The notes: generated from the letters alone by a model not told the origin. A DNA stretch of 40,999 nucleotides from JALOAD01 sp023228995 [NCBI: Candidatus Muiribacterium halophilum] (GCA_023228995.1 JALOAD010000014.1:1-40999), one strand, 5' to 3'; shown: positions 1-8,345, numbered from the stretch's first letter. Made by a program: numbers and translations.

Positions 1-57
1 GTATTGAAGTGTTAAATAAAATTCTTTTATCCATCTTGTTTATTTTATAATTAATGT

Positions 58-85
58 GCAAATATACAACTTTTATAGTTAACAA
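58..85 (-). promoter_or_regulatory. Bacteroidetes-type promoter candidate, leftward
   Basis: Read on the minus strand, TATATTTGC at 66-58 matches the Bacteroidetes -7 element TAnnTTTG. A TTG lies 16 bases upstream (85-83). The spacing is a little short, so this is the weakest of the three such sites. It would fire toward the left edge of the window. Confidence 0.35.
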
Positions 86-144
86 TAAAATAATTAACAA
101 TTATTAATATTTTCTATTACCTGGTGTGTTTTTACAAGTCCCTT

Positions 145-185
145 AAAAAGTTATCATTTGATATAAAATCATATCAAATGATAAC
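145..185 (-). terminator. Perfect 15-bp hairpin with a T-run on the minus strand
   Basis: GTTATCATTTGATAT at 150-164 is exactly complementary to 171-185, with a 6-base loop at 165-170. On the minus strand the stem is followed directly by five Ts (149-145), as in an intrinsic terminator. It could instead be the subterminal hairpin of an IS200/IS605-type element end, because it lies just upstream of the TnpB gene. The sequence alone does not separate these readings. Confidence 0.55.
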
Positions 186-190
186 AGTAT

Positions 191-223
191 GCAAATATAC
201 AATAAATAATTGAAATAAGCAAA
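191..223 (-). promoter_or_regulatory. Strong Bacteroidetes-type promoter candidate, leftward
   Basis: On the minus strand TTTG (223-220), a 20-base spacer and TATATTTGC (199-191) closely match the Bacteroidetes consensus TTTG-N19-TAnnTTTG. The expected start is near 184, at the edge of the 150-185 hairpin. A transcript would therefore begin with the hairpin and meet its T-run within about 40 bases. Confidence 0.5.
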
Positions 224-264
224 TAAGAAGTTAAAATAGAGAATAAATATTTAATATATAGTTT

Positions 265-1554
265 ATGGATTTAGTTAAAAAAGAGATAATAGATAAGAAA
301 CACCCATTATATAATGAGTGTGATGAGTTATCTTTTTTAAGTAAAAATCTTTATAATTCAATACTTTATGTAATAAGACAGCATCATTTTGAAACCAGTA
401 AAATGTTAAATAACCCATATCCAATAATTAAACATTTACCAGATTATAAAGCTTTACCAGCTAAGGTTGGTAATCAAATACTTATGTTAGTCTTGAAAAA
501 CTATAAATCTTTCTTTAGATTAAAAGATAAAGGTTATAAAAATGCTAAAATACCTGGCTATCTCGATAAGTTTGATGGTAGATTTATAGTCACTTATGAA
601 AAAGGATCTATAAATAAAAAAGATTTTAAGAAAACTAAAAGAATCAAACTTTCAATGACTAATATATGGTTAGATCCACATGACATACCTGTAGATAGCA
701 TAAAACAAGTTAGGATTGTGCCTAGAAATAATCAATACATAATTGAAACAGTTTACTATATTAAAGATGTAGAGATGTTAGAATATAATGATAGAGTAGC
801 AGCGATAGATTTAGGTGTAAATAACTTAATGACAGTTAGTTATAATAACCCAGATTCTAAACCTTTTATAATAAATGGTAAACCAGTTAAATCTATAAAT
901 CAATATAGCAATAAATTAATAGCAAAAGAACAAGAAAAAATAGATAATCATAATAACAGATGTAAAGAATACACAAACTACAAGAAAAGCTTAAACAAAA
1001 CTAAAAGTAAACAGAAAAGAAGAGTCCTTAAAGATAACTTAAAATACAAACCTATACAAAAAACAAATAAAAAGAGTAAAATATACAATAAAAGAGAAAA
1101 CAAGTTAAACGATTATATACATAAATCAACTAGATTAGTAGTGAATCAATTAGTTTCAAATAATATCCATACATTAGTTATAGGATATAATAAAGGATGG
1201 AAACAAGACATTAAGATCGGTAAAGTAAATAATCAAAAATTCGTTAACATACCTTATATGAAAATTAAAGACCAGCTTATTTATAAATGTGCTTTGAAAG
1301 GCATAAATGTTATAATTAACGAAGAAAGCTATACAAGTAAATGTTCATTTTTAGATAATGAACCAGTTAAAAAACACAAAACCTATAAAGGACAAAGAAT
1401 TTGTAGAGGTCTTTTTAGAACATCTTCTGGTAAATTAATCAATGCTGACTTGAATGGTTCATTAAATATCCTTAAAAAAGCAGTCCCAAAAGCATTTAAC
1501 AATGGGATAGAGGGTTTAGCAGTTAACCCAGTAAGAATTAATACAAATAGATAA
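265..1554 (+). CDS. tnpB: TnpB-family RNA-guided nuclease-like protein (IS200/IS605 accessory type)
   Basis: The 429-residue product has the TnpB layout. An N-terminal helical/WED-like region comes first, then RuvC-I AIDLGVNN (D182), a RuvC-II region LVIGYNKGWKQ (about 304-314), a TSKCSF...ICRGLF insert where the zinc finger normally lies, and RuvC-III NADLNGSLNI (D395). Known TnpBs are omega-RNA-guided DNA nucleases that help an insertion sequence persist. The RuvC-II position that usually carries Glu is Gly307 here, while EE353-354 stands just before SYTS. This fits the TnpB lineage with a relocated catalytic Glu, although loss of activity is possible. Only two cysteines remain in the zinc-finger segment. 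No TnpA gene is nearby, so the gene is a solo copy or domesticated. The start ATG follows a phage-like TTTAATATATAG box at 249-260. Confidence 0.85.
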   Translation: MDLVKKEIIDKKHPLYNECDELSFLSKNLYNSILYVIRQHHFETSKMLNNPYPIIKHLPDYKALPAKVGNQILMLVLKNYKSFFRLKDKGYKNAKIPGYLDKFDGRFIVTYEKGSINKKDFKKTKRIKLSMTNIWLDPHDIPVDSIKQVRIVPRNNQYIIETVYYIKDVEMLEYNDRVAAIDLGVNNLMTVSYNNPDSKPFIINGKPVKSINQYSNKLIAKEQEKIDNHNNRCKEYTNYKKSLNKTKSKQKRRVLKDNLKYKPIQKTNKKSKIYNKRENKLNDYIHKSTRLVVNQLVSNNIHTLVIGYNKGWKQDIKIGKVNNQKFVNIPYMKIKDQLIYKCALKGINVIINEESYTSKCSFLDNEPVKKHKTYKGQRICRGLFRTSSGKLINADLNGSLNILKKAVPKAFNNGIEGLAVNPVRINTNR

Positions 1555-1676
1555 ATATATCTAAATCAAACAATATTAAATGATTTTGTTAATATTTGAT
1601 ATTAATTGATAGTATTTCTAATTCAAATATGTAACTGTCTATCTATATTTTTATTAAATTGTTGTATATTCATATT

Positions 1677-1708
1677 GCAAATATATAACTATTTAGCAAA
1701 CTAAACAA
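1677..1708 (-). promoter_or_regulatory. Bacteroidetes-type promoter candidate, antisense to tnpB
   Basis: On the minus strand TTG (1708-1706), a 20-base spacer and TATATTTGC (1685-1677) match the Bacteroidetes consensus. It points into the 3' end of tnpB, so a transcript would be antisense to any omega-RNA. Confidence 0.45.
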
Positions 1709-1715
1709 GTTATTT

Positions 1716-1726
1716 TTTATATATAG
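1716..1726 (+). promoter_or_regulatory. TTTATATATAG box (candidate phage promoter)
   Basis: The identical 11-mer TTTATATATAG occurs here, at 2724-2734 and at 10285-10295, each time just before a plus-strand gene. The distances to the ATG are 19, 3 and 19 bases. Related T/A boxes precede other genes. I infer a phage-specific promoter core, possibly late; no activity can be read from sequence alone. Confidence 0.35.
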
Positions 1727-1745
1727 GATAAATATATTTTATAAA

Positions 1746-2723
1746 ATGAAAGTTAAACATAAATTATTATCTGATTATCAATACATTACCAGTGATAAGA
1801 AAATATTTATAATTAAAACAAATACAATACTTGAAGATTATTGTTTTAAGGCAAAGGGTGAAAATATTTATATTGATAGAGATATTATAGATGCAAATCC
1901 AGAAATATTCCAAATTATAGATTGGAAAATGGAGTTATTAGTATGGTTAAAAGCAAATAAAATTCCACAACCATCAGTCATGTCTAAAAAATTAATACCT
2001 TTTATAGATGAAATGGTCATATCTGCTATGACACCTATAAATAATTCTTCTATATCAACTGATATAAATCTTTTACAAGAAGTAAATGATAAAGAAATCA
2101 AGATTATTAATCTTAAGAAAGAATTAGATTATAAAGAATCTGATTTGACTCTAAGAGAAAAACGTATCAAAGATGTTGAAGATGAAATTTCAATAAGATT
2201 AAATATGATCGAGAAAAGGGAAGATGATTATAAACTTAATTTAGAACAACTTAGCATCAAAGATGATGAAATAAGAGATAAACTTAAAGAATTAAGTGCT
2301 AAAGAAATTGAACTCAATCGTAAAAACAATGAAATCAATGAAAGGGAAAGAGAAATTAGTAACAATGTATTATTATCTACCCAAGATATAGATAATAAGT
2401 ATAAGGGATTGCAAGATAAGATAAATAAAGATATGCTTGCTTTGAAAAATAAAGAACAAGAAATAGAGAGTAGATTTACCGAATTGAAGGAGATTGAAAC
2501 TAAAATTGAAAGTAATAAAGACAAAAATATTAATATTAAAGAAAAATTATACCAAGAACTTAAATATGAACTAATGGGAGTTGAAAGTGATATAACTAAT
2601 TTATATAAAATTTCAAATGCTTTGAAAAACTTTAACCATCCTATTATTTTAGATGCTGCTATGGAACTAATTTCTTGTATAGATAAACTTAAAAAAAGAA
2701 TTGATAATAATAAGTTTAGATAA
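1746..2723 (+). CDS. Coiled-coil protein of unknown function
   Basis: I do not recognise this 325-residue protein. Residues 1-110 form a mixed globular domain that includes WKMELLVWLKANKIPQPS. From about residue 115 to 275 the sequence is almost continuous charged heptad-like coil (runs such as KELSAKEIELNRKNNEIN), followed by a short helical tail. A long coil with a small head suggests a scaffold or structural adaptor, but no family motif supports a specific role. The next gene begins 15 bases downstream, so the two may be co-transcribed even though a promoter-like box lies between them. Confidence 0.8.
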   Translation: MKVKHKLLSDYQYITSDKKIFIIKTNTILEDYCFKAKGENIYIDRDIIDANPEIFQIIDWKMELLVWLKANKIPQPSVMSKKLIPFIDEMVISAMTPINNSSISTDINLLQEVNDKEIKIINLKKELDYKESDLTLREKRIKDVEDEISIRLNMIEKREDDYKLNLEQLSIKDDEIRDKLKELSAKEIELNRKNNEINEREREISNNVLLSTQDIDNKYKGLQDKINKDMLALKNKEQEIESRFTELKEIETKIESNKDKNINIKEKLYQELKYELMGVESDITNLYKISNALKNFNHPIILDAAMELISCIDKLKKRIDNNKFR

Positions 2724-2734
2724 TTTATATATAG
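2724..2734 (+). promoter_or_regulatory. TTTATATATAG box before the HExxH gene
   Basis: This is the same 11-mer as at 1716-1726. It begins directly after the upstream stop codon and ends 3 bases before the next ATG. If it is a -10 element, the transcript would be nearly leaderless or would start inside the gene, so an AT-rich translation-initiation signal is an alternative. Confidence 0.25.
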
Positions 2735-2737
2735 TAA

Positions 2738-3811
2738 ATGATATATATTAAAGAGTTTAATGAATTTATAATTGAAGAAGTTGGTGTGAAATTTTCAAAA
2801 ACTATATTTGAAAAATTATATGAACTTGTGGTTTCAGATATCGAATCTGTCAAAAATAATAAAAATGATATTAATTTACCACTTAGAAATATTAATATTG
2901 ATTGTAATATCACTGAAATTTTATATGATAAGCCAGTGATTAAATTGGGAGCTTGGTTAATATATCACTTATTGAATAAAGATTATAATACTTTATTGGA
3001 AAATAAACTTAATAAAATATTAGAGGATAGAAATTTTGAAGATCTGGAAATAGGTAACATAAAGACCATATTAAAGTACAACCCTTATTATAAAGAAGAT
3101 GATTTTGCAGCATCACTATTTTATAGACTAGAATATAATAATCTTTATGATGTAATGAATTCTTTTAGAATTGAAATTAATATACATGAATTAATTCAAA
3201 ACTCAGTAGAAAAAACTTCAATAGAACATGAACTAATTCATTTGACACAAAAGATAAATGGATTTTGTCTATCTATTGGTGAAAAATTATTAAAGTGTGA
3301 TGATATAAATAAAGAAACAATAGATGATATATTAAAAACTTCATGGGATAATGAAAAATTATTCGGTGGTCCTAAGACTAAAACATATGTTACACCAGTA
3401 GAATGGAAACATAAAAAAGTGAAAATGATAGATAGAGATAAAAATCTGGATCCAAGTATAGTAACATATCTTTTAGATGATACTGAATACCAAAATTGGA
3501 TTAATGATAAAGTGAATAAAATTGTGGATAATTTTATTAATTTAGGATTCAAATATAAAAAAGATATTATAAGTAATCTTAGAAAATATAATGACAAGAA
3601 AAGAGCAGAAGAACTTGATAAAGTAGTTATTGATATATCCAAATATATACTTGGTGGTGAAGTAAAATATAGTGATGGGATTAAACATGAAGAAGCTGAC
3701 AATTATATTAAATTTATTAGACCTTATAGAAAAGAAGTAGATAAAGATATAATGAATTTAATTAGGAAAAAACTTCAAGATATGATAAATAACAAAAAGG
3801 CTCAATTATAA
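2738..3811 (+). CDS. Tagged protein with a HExxH zinc-protease-like motif
   Basis: The 357-residue protein carries HELIH at residues 164-168 in the context SIEHELIHLTQ, matching the HExxH zinc-binding and catalytic motif of zincin metallopeptidases. The third zinc ligand is not obvious. The N-terminus MIYIKEFNEFI resembles the short tag shared by the ART and LRR proteins further right, which suggests the same destination, possibly the phage head. The C-terminal half is charged and helical. Known phage zincins include lysis and host-modifying proteins; I cannot choose between them. The stop codon lies in the loop of the terminator at 3794-3822. Confidence 0.7.
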   Translation: MIYIKEFNEFIIEEVGVKFSKTIFEKLYELVVSDIESVKNNKNDINLPLRNINIDCNITEILYDKPVIKLGAWLIYHLLNKDYNTLLENKLNKILEDRNFEDLEIGNIKTILKYNPYYKEDDFAASLFYRLEYNNLYDVMNSFRIEINIHELIQNSVEKTSIEHELIHLTQKINGFCLSIGEKLLKCDDINKETIDDILKTSWDNEKLFGGPKTKTYVTPVEWKHKKVKMIDRDKNLDPSIVTYLLDDTEYQNWINDKVNKIVDNFINLGFKYKKDIISNLRKYNDKKRAEELDKVVIDISKYILGGEVKYSDGIKHEEADNYIKFIRPYRKEVDKDIMNLIRKKLQDMINNKKAQL

Positions 3812-3822
3812 GAGCCTTTTTT
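3794..3822. terminator. Terminator between convergent genes
   Basis: AAAAAGGCTC (3794-3803) pairs with GAGCCTTTTT (3812-3821) around an 8-base loop. It has an A-run before and a T-run after, so it can act in both directions for the HExxH gene and the convergent topoisomerase gene. Confidence 0.85.
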
Positions 3823-3837
3823 ATTTTTGATTATAAT

Positions 3838-5178
3838 CTATTTATATTTCTTTTTTAATTCTGCCAAATCAGTTAGATACATATCTTTTGGATCAGTAGC
3901 TTTTATTATAACTATTTCTTCTTTTTTATTTTTATAATCTTCTTTAAGCTTATCATATAATTCCTTAGTAAGACTATATATAGGTAATCTTAATAAGTAA
4001 TCATAAGAGTTATCTATTTTATCTAATTTCAGAGTTTCAATACTTTCTATGATTTTTGTTTTTGGTATATTATTTATTACTATCTTTTTATCAATAATGG
4101 CTTTTATAAATTTACCTTTATTAGATAATAATTTTAATTCTTTATTCATTTTATCTAATAGATGTTGTTTTCTTATGTCATAATATTTTAATCTAAAATC
4201 AACAAAGTATTTAATTATATCAATAGTATTTTCAAATATTTTTAATTTTCCATTTTCATCTAATGTTGAGAATATTTCAGTTGAAGTTTCTTCTAATTTT
4301 AACAATTTTATTAATTGATCATTATCCATTTTTTCTAATTCAGCTCGTGCAAATTTTAATGTGTAATCTATATTGTCTTTACAATTATCATCATAACTCA
4401 CAATTACTTTATCATCTACTAATTTATCCAAATACTCTTCATATTTCTCATATGTTATAGATGGTGGTAATTCTGTTATTCTTATAGTAGTTGTATTTAC
4501 CTTAGTATATTTACCTCTTATATACCATTTTTTATTATTAGTGGTGTCTTGTATATAATCCCCTGTAAATCCAATTAAACTTGGTTTAATATCAGTTATT
4601 TTCTTATTGTTTAGAACTTTCTGAGTAGCATCTATTATAGATTTTATATCTCTATTTAATATATTAGATGCAAAACCTACTGCAATTCCAGAAGAACCAT
4701 TTAATAAAATAGTTGGTATGATTGGTAGGAAATATTCTGGTTCAATTGGTTCACCTTCTTCTATTTTATATTTCAATAATTCAAAATCTTTATATATCAA
4801 CCTAAAATTTTCTGTTAATTTAGTGCTAATATAACGAGCTGCTCCAGCTTGTGGTGATCTTAAAGATCCAAATTGCCCTATTTCTTCAAGTAATGGTGCA
4901 TTGTTCTTAAATTTTTGTGCCATATTAACAATAGCTGAACCAAGACTAGTATCTGAGTGGTGATAAAAGCAATCAGAGGCTACTTTTCCTGCCAATTGAA
5001 ATATTTTTAGTGGTTTTTCATTTCCAGATTTCCATAATAGATTTGCTGTATGTATAATTTTTCTATTTACTGGCTTAAATCCATCTATACAAGAAGCTAA
5101 AGCTCTACCTTCTATGACATACATAGCAAACTCTTTATATTCATTAGATAAAAATTCTGTTATTGTTTTTTCATTCAT
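3838..5178 (-). CDS. 52: T4-type topoisomerase II medium subunit (gp52/GyrA-like)
   Basis: The 446-residue protein corresponds to the DNA cleavage-religation subunit of type IIA topoisomerases in its short T4 gp52 form. Visible motifs are GFKPVNRK (residues 33-40), FYHHSDTSLGSAIVNMAQ (71-88), the catalytic tyrosine in GAARYIST (Y116), and GFASNI after PTILLNGSSGIAVG. The C-terminal half is the tower and coiled-coil region; there is no GyrA-type beta-pinwheel, as in T4. The partner ATPase gene starts 203 bases away on the opposite strand. The leader on the minus strand contains CTATATATAAAAAA (5220-5207) as a possible promoter. Confidence 0.93.
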   Translation of the reverse strand: MNEKTITEFLSNEYKEFAMYVIEGRALASCIDGFKPVNRKIIHTANLLWKSGNEKPLKIFQLAGKVASDCFYHHSDTSLGSAIVNMAQKFKNNAPLLEEIGQFGSLRSPQAGAARYISTKLTENFRLIYKDFELLKYKIEEGEPIEPEYFLPIIPTILLNGSSGIAVGFASNILNRDIKSIIDATQKVLNNKKITDIKPSLIGFTGDYIQDTTNNKKWYIRGKYTKVNTTTIRITELPPSITYEKYEEYLDKLVDDKVIVSYDDNCKDNIDYTLKFARAELEKMDNDQLIKLLKLEETSTEIFSTLDENGKLKIFENTIDIIKYFVDFRLKYYDIRKQHLLDKMNKELKLLSNKGKFIKAIIDKKIVINNIPKTKIIESIETLKLDKIDNSYDYLLRLPIYSLTKELYDKLKEDYKNKKEEIVIIKATDPKDMYLTDLAELKKKYK

Positions 5179-5381
5179 TTTTATTATATTTCTTTTTAAT
5201 CCTTTGTTTTTTATATATAGAAAAAATAATATTAAAAATATAATAAAAGATTATAAAGGTTTCAATGAAGAGTTTATTAAATCTGAATTGGCATCTTAAA
5301 GAATTACCAGATTATTACATAAGAATGAAAAAAAATGAAAAATAATAAAACAAAATAGATAAATTAAATATATAAAAAACT

Positions 5382-7127
5382 ATGAGTAAAAAGATAGAAG
5401 ATAAATATAAAGTATTAGATCATTTAGAACATGTATTACATAGACCAGCAAGTTATTTAGGTTCAAACCAACCTAATACTTCTAATAAATATGTTTTAGA
5501 AAATGGTAAGATGGTATTAAAGAAGGTAACTATAATACCTTCTTTTTTGAAAATATTTGATGAAATTATAACCAACTCTGTAGATGAAGGCAAGAGAAAA
5601 GAATCAAAATTAAACATTATTAAAGTAACTATTAAAAACAATAAAATTACAATATGGGATAATGGTGGAATTGAAGTAGTTATACATAAAGAATATAATA
5701 AATATGTTCCAGAAATTATATTTGGAACTTTAATGTCTGGTTCTAATTATGATGATGATGATGAGAGAATAGTAGCTGGTACTAATGGTTATGGTTCTAA
5801 GATTTCAAATATTTTTTCAAAAGAATTTAAGATTAGTACATGTGATGGTATAAATCAATTTACTCAAGTATTTGCTAATAATATGCATAAAAGATCTAAA
5901 CCAGTTATAAAAGCAAACAATAAAAATCATACTGAAATATCATATATTCCAGATTATGAAAGATTTGGATTAGTAGGTATAGATGATGATCATTTCAAAA
6001 TGATTGAAAAAAGAGTTTATGATTTGGCTGCATGTAATACAAAATTGAAGATATATTTCAATGGAAAACTTATTAATTTTAAGTCTTTTGAGGATTATAT
6101 TAATTGTTATGTAGATAATTGTTTTTATGAAACTAAAAAAGATAAATCATGGTCAATTGGTATAGCATTATCAAATAATGGGTTTCAGCAAGTTAGTTTT
6201 GCTAATTCAACTGATACATATGATGGTGGAACACATGTTGATTATGTATTAAATCAAATAATAGTTCAAATGAGAGATTTCTTTCAGAAAAAACATAAAA
6301 TAGATATTAAACCATCTGAACTAAAAAATCATATGTTTTTATTCTTAAATTCAACTATAGTTAATCCTTCCTTTTCATCACAAACCAAAGAAAAATTAAT
6401 AACTGAAATTAAAGATTTTGGTAATACATTTGAAATATCTAATAAATTAGTTAATTCTATTTTGAAATCTGAAATAGTAAATTCTATATTAGATTGGGTT
6501 CAACAGAAAAAAACAGCTGATGATTCAAAATTACAAAGAGATCTTAATAAAAAATTATCTAAAATTAAAGTAGAAAAATTAATTGATGCAAAGGGTAAAA
6601 ACAGAAGTGCTTGTAGTTTAGGTCTTTATGAAGGTGATTGTTTACATGAGGATACTAATATTAGAGTTATTAGGGAAGGTGATATTGTTGATATACCAAT
6701 AAAGAAAGTTAATACAGATGATTTGGTTATAACACATAATAATAGAATATCTAATATTTATGCTTTGTCAAAAAAAATAAAATATAAATCAATCATTAAA
6801 ATTAAAGATGATGAAATAATTTGTAGTAAAGAGCATAAATGGTTTATATATGATGTTGTGATGAATAAATTTTATTTTGAGAAAACTAAGAATATAGATA
6901 AACATAAACATAAACTTGTTAAAAATTATTTAGCTTTTACATCAGCACTTTTAATTATAGATTCAATTGATCTATATAATATTAAATTATCAAGTGGTGA
7001 GATGATTGTTACTAACCCTGAACATAAGTTTGCTATATATGATAAAGAGAATAATATATTTGAATTGAAATCTACAAGTGAAATAGATCCTAATATACAT
7101 TTTTTAGTCAATACCTTCAAATTGTAG
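5382..7127 (+). CDS. 39: T4-type topoisomerase II ATPase subunit (gp39/GyrB-like), N-extein fused to an intein N-part
   Basis: Residues 1-419 are a type IIA topoisomerase ATPase region. The N-box is DEIITNSVDE (N65), the G1 box IWDNGG, the glycine-rich lid GTNGYGSKISNIFS, and the transducer QTKEKL (K336). The chain reaches the TOPRIM motif at YEGD (E417-D419), where the family continues with SA. Here it continues with Cys420 and CLHEDTNIRV, a typical intein block A. Block-B-like stretches follow (CSKEHKWFIYD and TNPEHKFAIYD), and the gene stops at residue 581. No intein C-terminal HN motif and no TOPRIM remainder (PLRGK-type) follow or appear elsewhere in the window. The best reading is the N-half of a split-intein fractured gene whose C-half lies elsewhere. 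A decayed, non-functional gene is the alternative. T4 also splits this subunit (39/60), but without an intein. Confidence 0.88.
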   Translation: MSKKIEDKYKVLDHLEHVLHRPASYLGSNQPNTSNKYVLENGKMVLKKVTIIPSFLKIFDEIITNSVDEGKRKESKLNIIKVTIKNNKITIWDNGGIEVVIHKEYNKYVPEIIFGTLMSGSNYDDDDERIVAGTNGYGSKISNIFSKEFKISTCDGINQFTQVFANNMHKRSKPVIKANNKNHTEISYIPDYERFGLVGIDDDHFKMIEKRVYDLAACNTKLKIYFNGKLINFKSFEDYINCYVDNCFYETKKDKSWSIGIALSNNGFQQVSFANSTDTYDGGTHVDYVLNQIIVQMRDFFQKKHKIDIKPSELKNHMFLFLNSTIVNPSFSSQTKEKLITEIKDFGNTFEISNKLVNSILKSEIVNSILDWVQQKKTADDSKLQRDLNKKLSKIKVEKLIDAKGKNRSACSLGLYEGDCLHEDTNIRVIREGDIVDIPIKKVNTDDLVITHNNRISNIYALSKKIKYKSIIKIKDDEIICSKEHKWFIYDVVMNKFYFEKTKNIDKHKHKLVKNYLAFTSALLIIDSIDLYNIKLSSGEMIVTNPEHKFAIYDKENNIFELKSTSEIDPNIHFLVNTFKL

Positions 7128-7135
7128 TATTTTTA

Positions 7136-7258
7136 TCATTTATAGAGTGTTTTTATTGATCCAGTATATTCAAATAAATCATAATTAAATTTATCATCAT
7201 GAATTGTTCTTGCTTTTTTAACAAATGTTTCTTTATCATAAACTTTAATTTTTTCCAT
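7136..7258 (-). pseudogene. Homing-endonuclease N-terminal fragment
   Basis: On the minus strand this 40-residue open stretch reads YDKETFVKKARTIHDDKF followed by NYDLFEYTGSIKTLYK and a stop. It resembles the N-terminal DUF723-type DNA-binding module of phage homing endonucleases (pattern FikKAkkiHgdkYDYslveY). The catalytic domain is missing: the frame ends only 8 bases from the end of the intein-containing gene. An antisense endonuclease remnant directly after an intein N-half fits the fractured-gene arrangement in which such endonucleases sit between split-intein halves. Confidence 0.5.
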
Positions 7259-7385
7259 ATAAAAAGTATTTTCTTTTATATAAAAAATTTCAATCTCTCT
7301 TGATATTATTTTTGATATTTTAAGAGACAAGAAATGAAACAATAACTTTTTCAGTATTTTTCATATAATAAATAAAAAACTAAAT

Positions 7386-8294
7386 ATGATTGAATACAAT
7401 GATGATTTGTACTATAATAGACTTAATGGGGAGATAGAGGAAGAAGATGAAATAGAAGAAATAGATATAAATGACATTATTTTAGATGATGATGAAGATT
7501 TTATTGTTTCAAATACTGAAGAAGATATTATAATAGAAGAAGAGGAAGGAGTGGAAGAGGAAGAGGAAGAGATTTTAGTATCCAAACACAAAGCTGAAGG
7601 TAAACATGCACTGAAATATGATAGCATATTTAAGGGTAAAAAGGAAGAATCTATAGATGAGGATCTATATTCTTGTGCTAATGATAATTGTGTAAAAGAT
7701 ACTATTGAATTAGATAAAGGTTCTATGTATCACTCAGAAACCATAGACAATGAGCAATATATACGATCTAAGAGAGTTAAAGAAAGAATATATGAAGTAT
7801 TAGAAAAACACACAGAATTAAATTTCTTAAACAATCGTAGACGACCTTCTAAAGTAGATTTCAATAATTATTTTTCAATATTAAAAACACATCTAATAAA
7901 TGATAGTTTTACTAATGCAGAAATATTCACAGAATTAGCAATTTATTTTTCAGATAATTTGTTTAATATGTTTAAGATATTAGACACAAAATGGAGAAAT
8001 ATAATAATAGATGAATTAAGAGAACATATAGGAAAAAGCCATGATTCTAAAGAGATAATGAATCGTAATATTTATGAGGGAACTGAATTAGAATTTATAT
8101 GGGTTGATGAATTTACTAATAATACTATATTAGTAACAGGTGATGTGGTAGAGGTCGATTATCCAAAATCAACATATATTGTAAATTCATATGAACGTGA
8201 ATATATAGTTACTTTAGATATGATTACACAGATATTGAATAATACAAAGTTTAGATTTAATATATCTAAATTAGATAAAATAGATTTTTTATAA
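7386..8294 (+). CDS. Protein with a highly acidic N-terminus, unknown function
   Basis: I do not recognise this 302-residue protein. Residues 1-75 are extremely acidic and probably disordered (runs such as EEEEGVEEEEEEI). Residues 125-215 look helical (RVKERIYEVLEKHTELNFL onward). The C-terminal 90 residues contain beta-like stretches (FTNNTILVTGDVVEVDYP). An acidic head could mimic DNA or bind a basic partner, but that is speculation. The start follows an AT-rich leader; the next gene starts 51 bases downstream on the same strand. Confidence 0.75.
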   Translation: MIEYNDDLYYNRLNGEIEEEDEIEEIDINDIILDDDEDFIVSNTEEDIIIEEEEGVEEEEEEILVSKHKAEGKHALKYDSIFKGKKEESIDEDLYSCANDNCVKDTIELDKGSMYHSETIDNEQYIRSKRVKERIYEVLEKHTELNFLNNRRRPSKVDFNNYFSILKTHLINDSFTNAEIFTELAIYFSDNLFNMFKILDTKWRNIIIDELREHIGKSHDSKEIMNRNIYEGTELEFIWVDEFTNNTILVTGDVVEVDYPKSTYIVNSYEREYIVTLDMITQILNNTKFRFNISKLDKIDFL

Positions 8295-8345
8295 TTATAT
8301 TTCATATTTAGAATATCTGATAAAAATTAAAAATAAAAAAATATA

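Larger units (their letters stand above)
1555..1745. other. 191-base non-coding region: possible omega-RNA / element end
   Basis: No open frame is convincing here. In characterised TnpB loci the omega-RNA overlaps the 3' end of tnpB and runs into the element's right end, so this is where it would lie. An imperfect inverted repeat (CAATATTAA near 1570 and TTAATATTTG near 1590) could form a hairpin. The right part holds a leftward host-like promoter (1677-1708) and a rightward TTTATATATAG box (1716-1726). Confidence 0.3.

Noticed and set aside
5265-5345. 26-residue ORF MKSLLNLNWHLKELPDYYIR... between the topoisomerase genes
   Set aside because: Too short, no recognisable family and no promoter specific to it. 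A second overlapping frame here (GFNEEFIKSELAS) only vaguely resembles the tag.
7136-7342. Full 68-residue minus-strand ORF as a gene
   Set aside because: Only the last 40 codons show family similarity; the upstream part reads as AT-rich leader. The product is a fragment, so I annotate it as a remnant.
6639-7385. T4 gene 60-style translational bypass or frameshift joining the topoisomerase ATPase subunit to its TOPRIM part
   Set aside because: No TOPRIM coding sequence follows in any frame up to the next gene, and the inserted sequence has intein motifs rather than a bypass hairpin.
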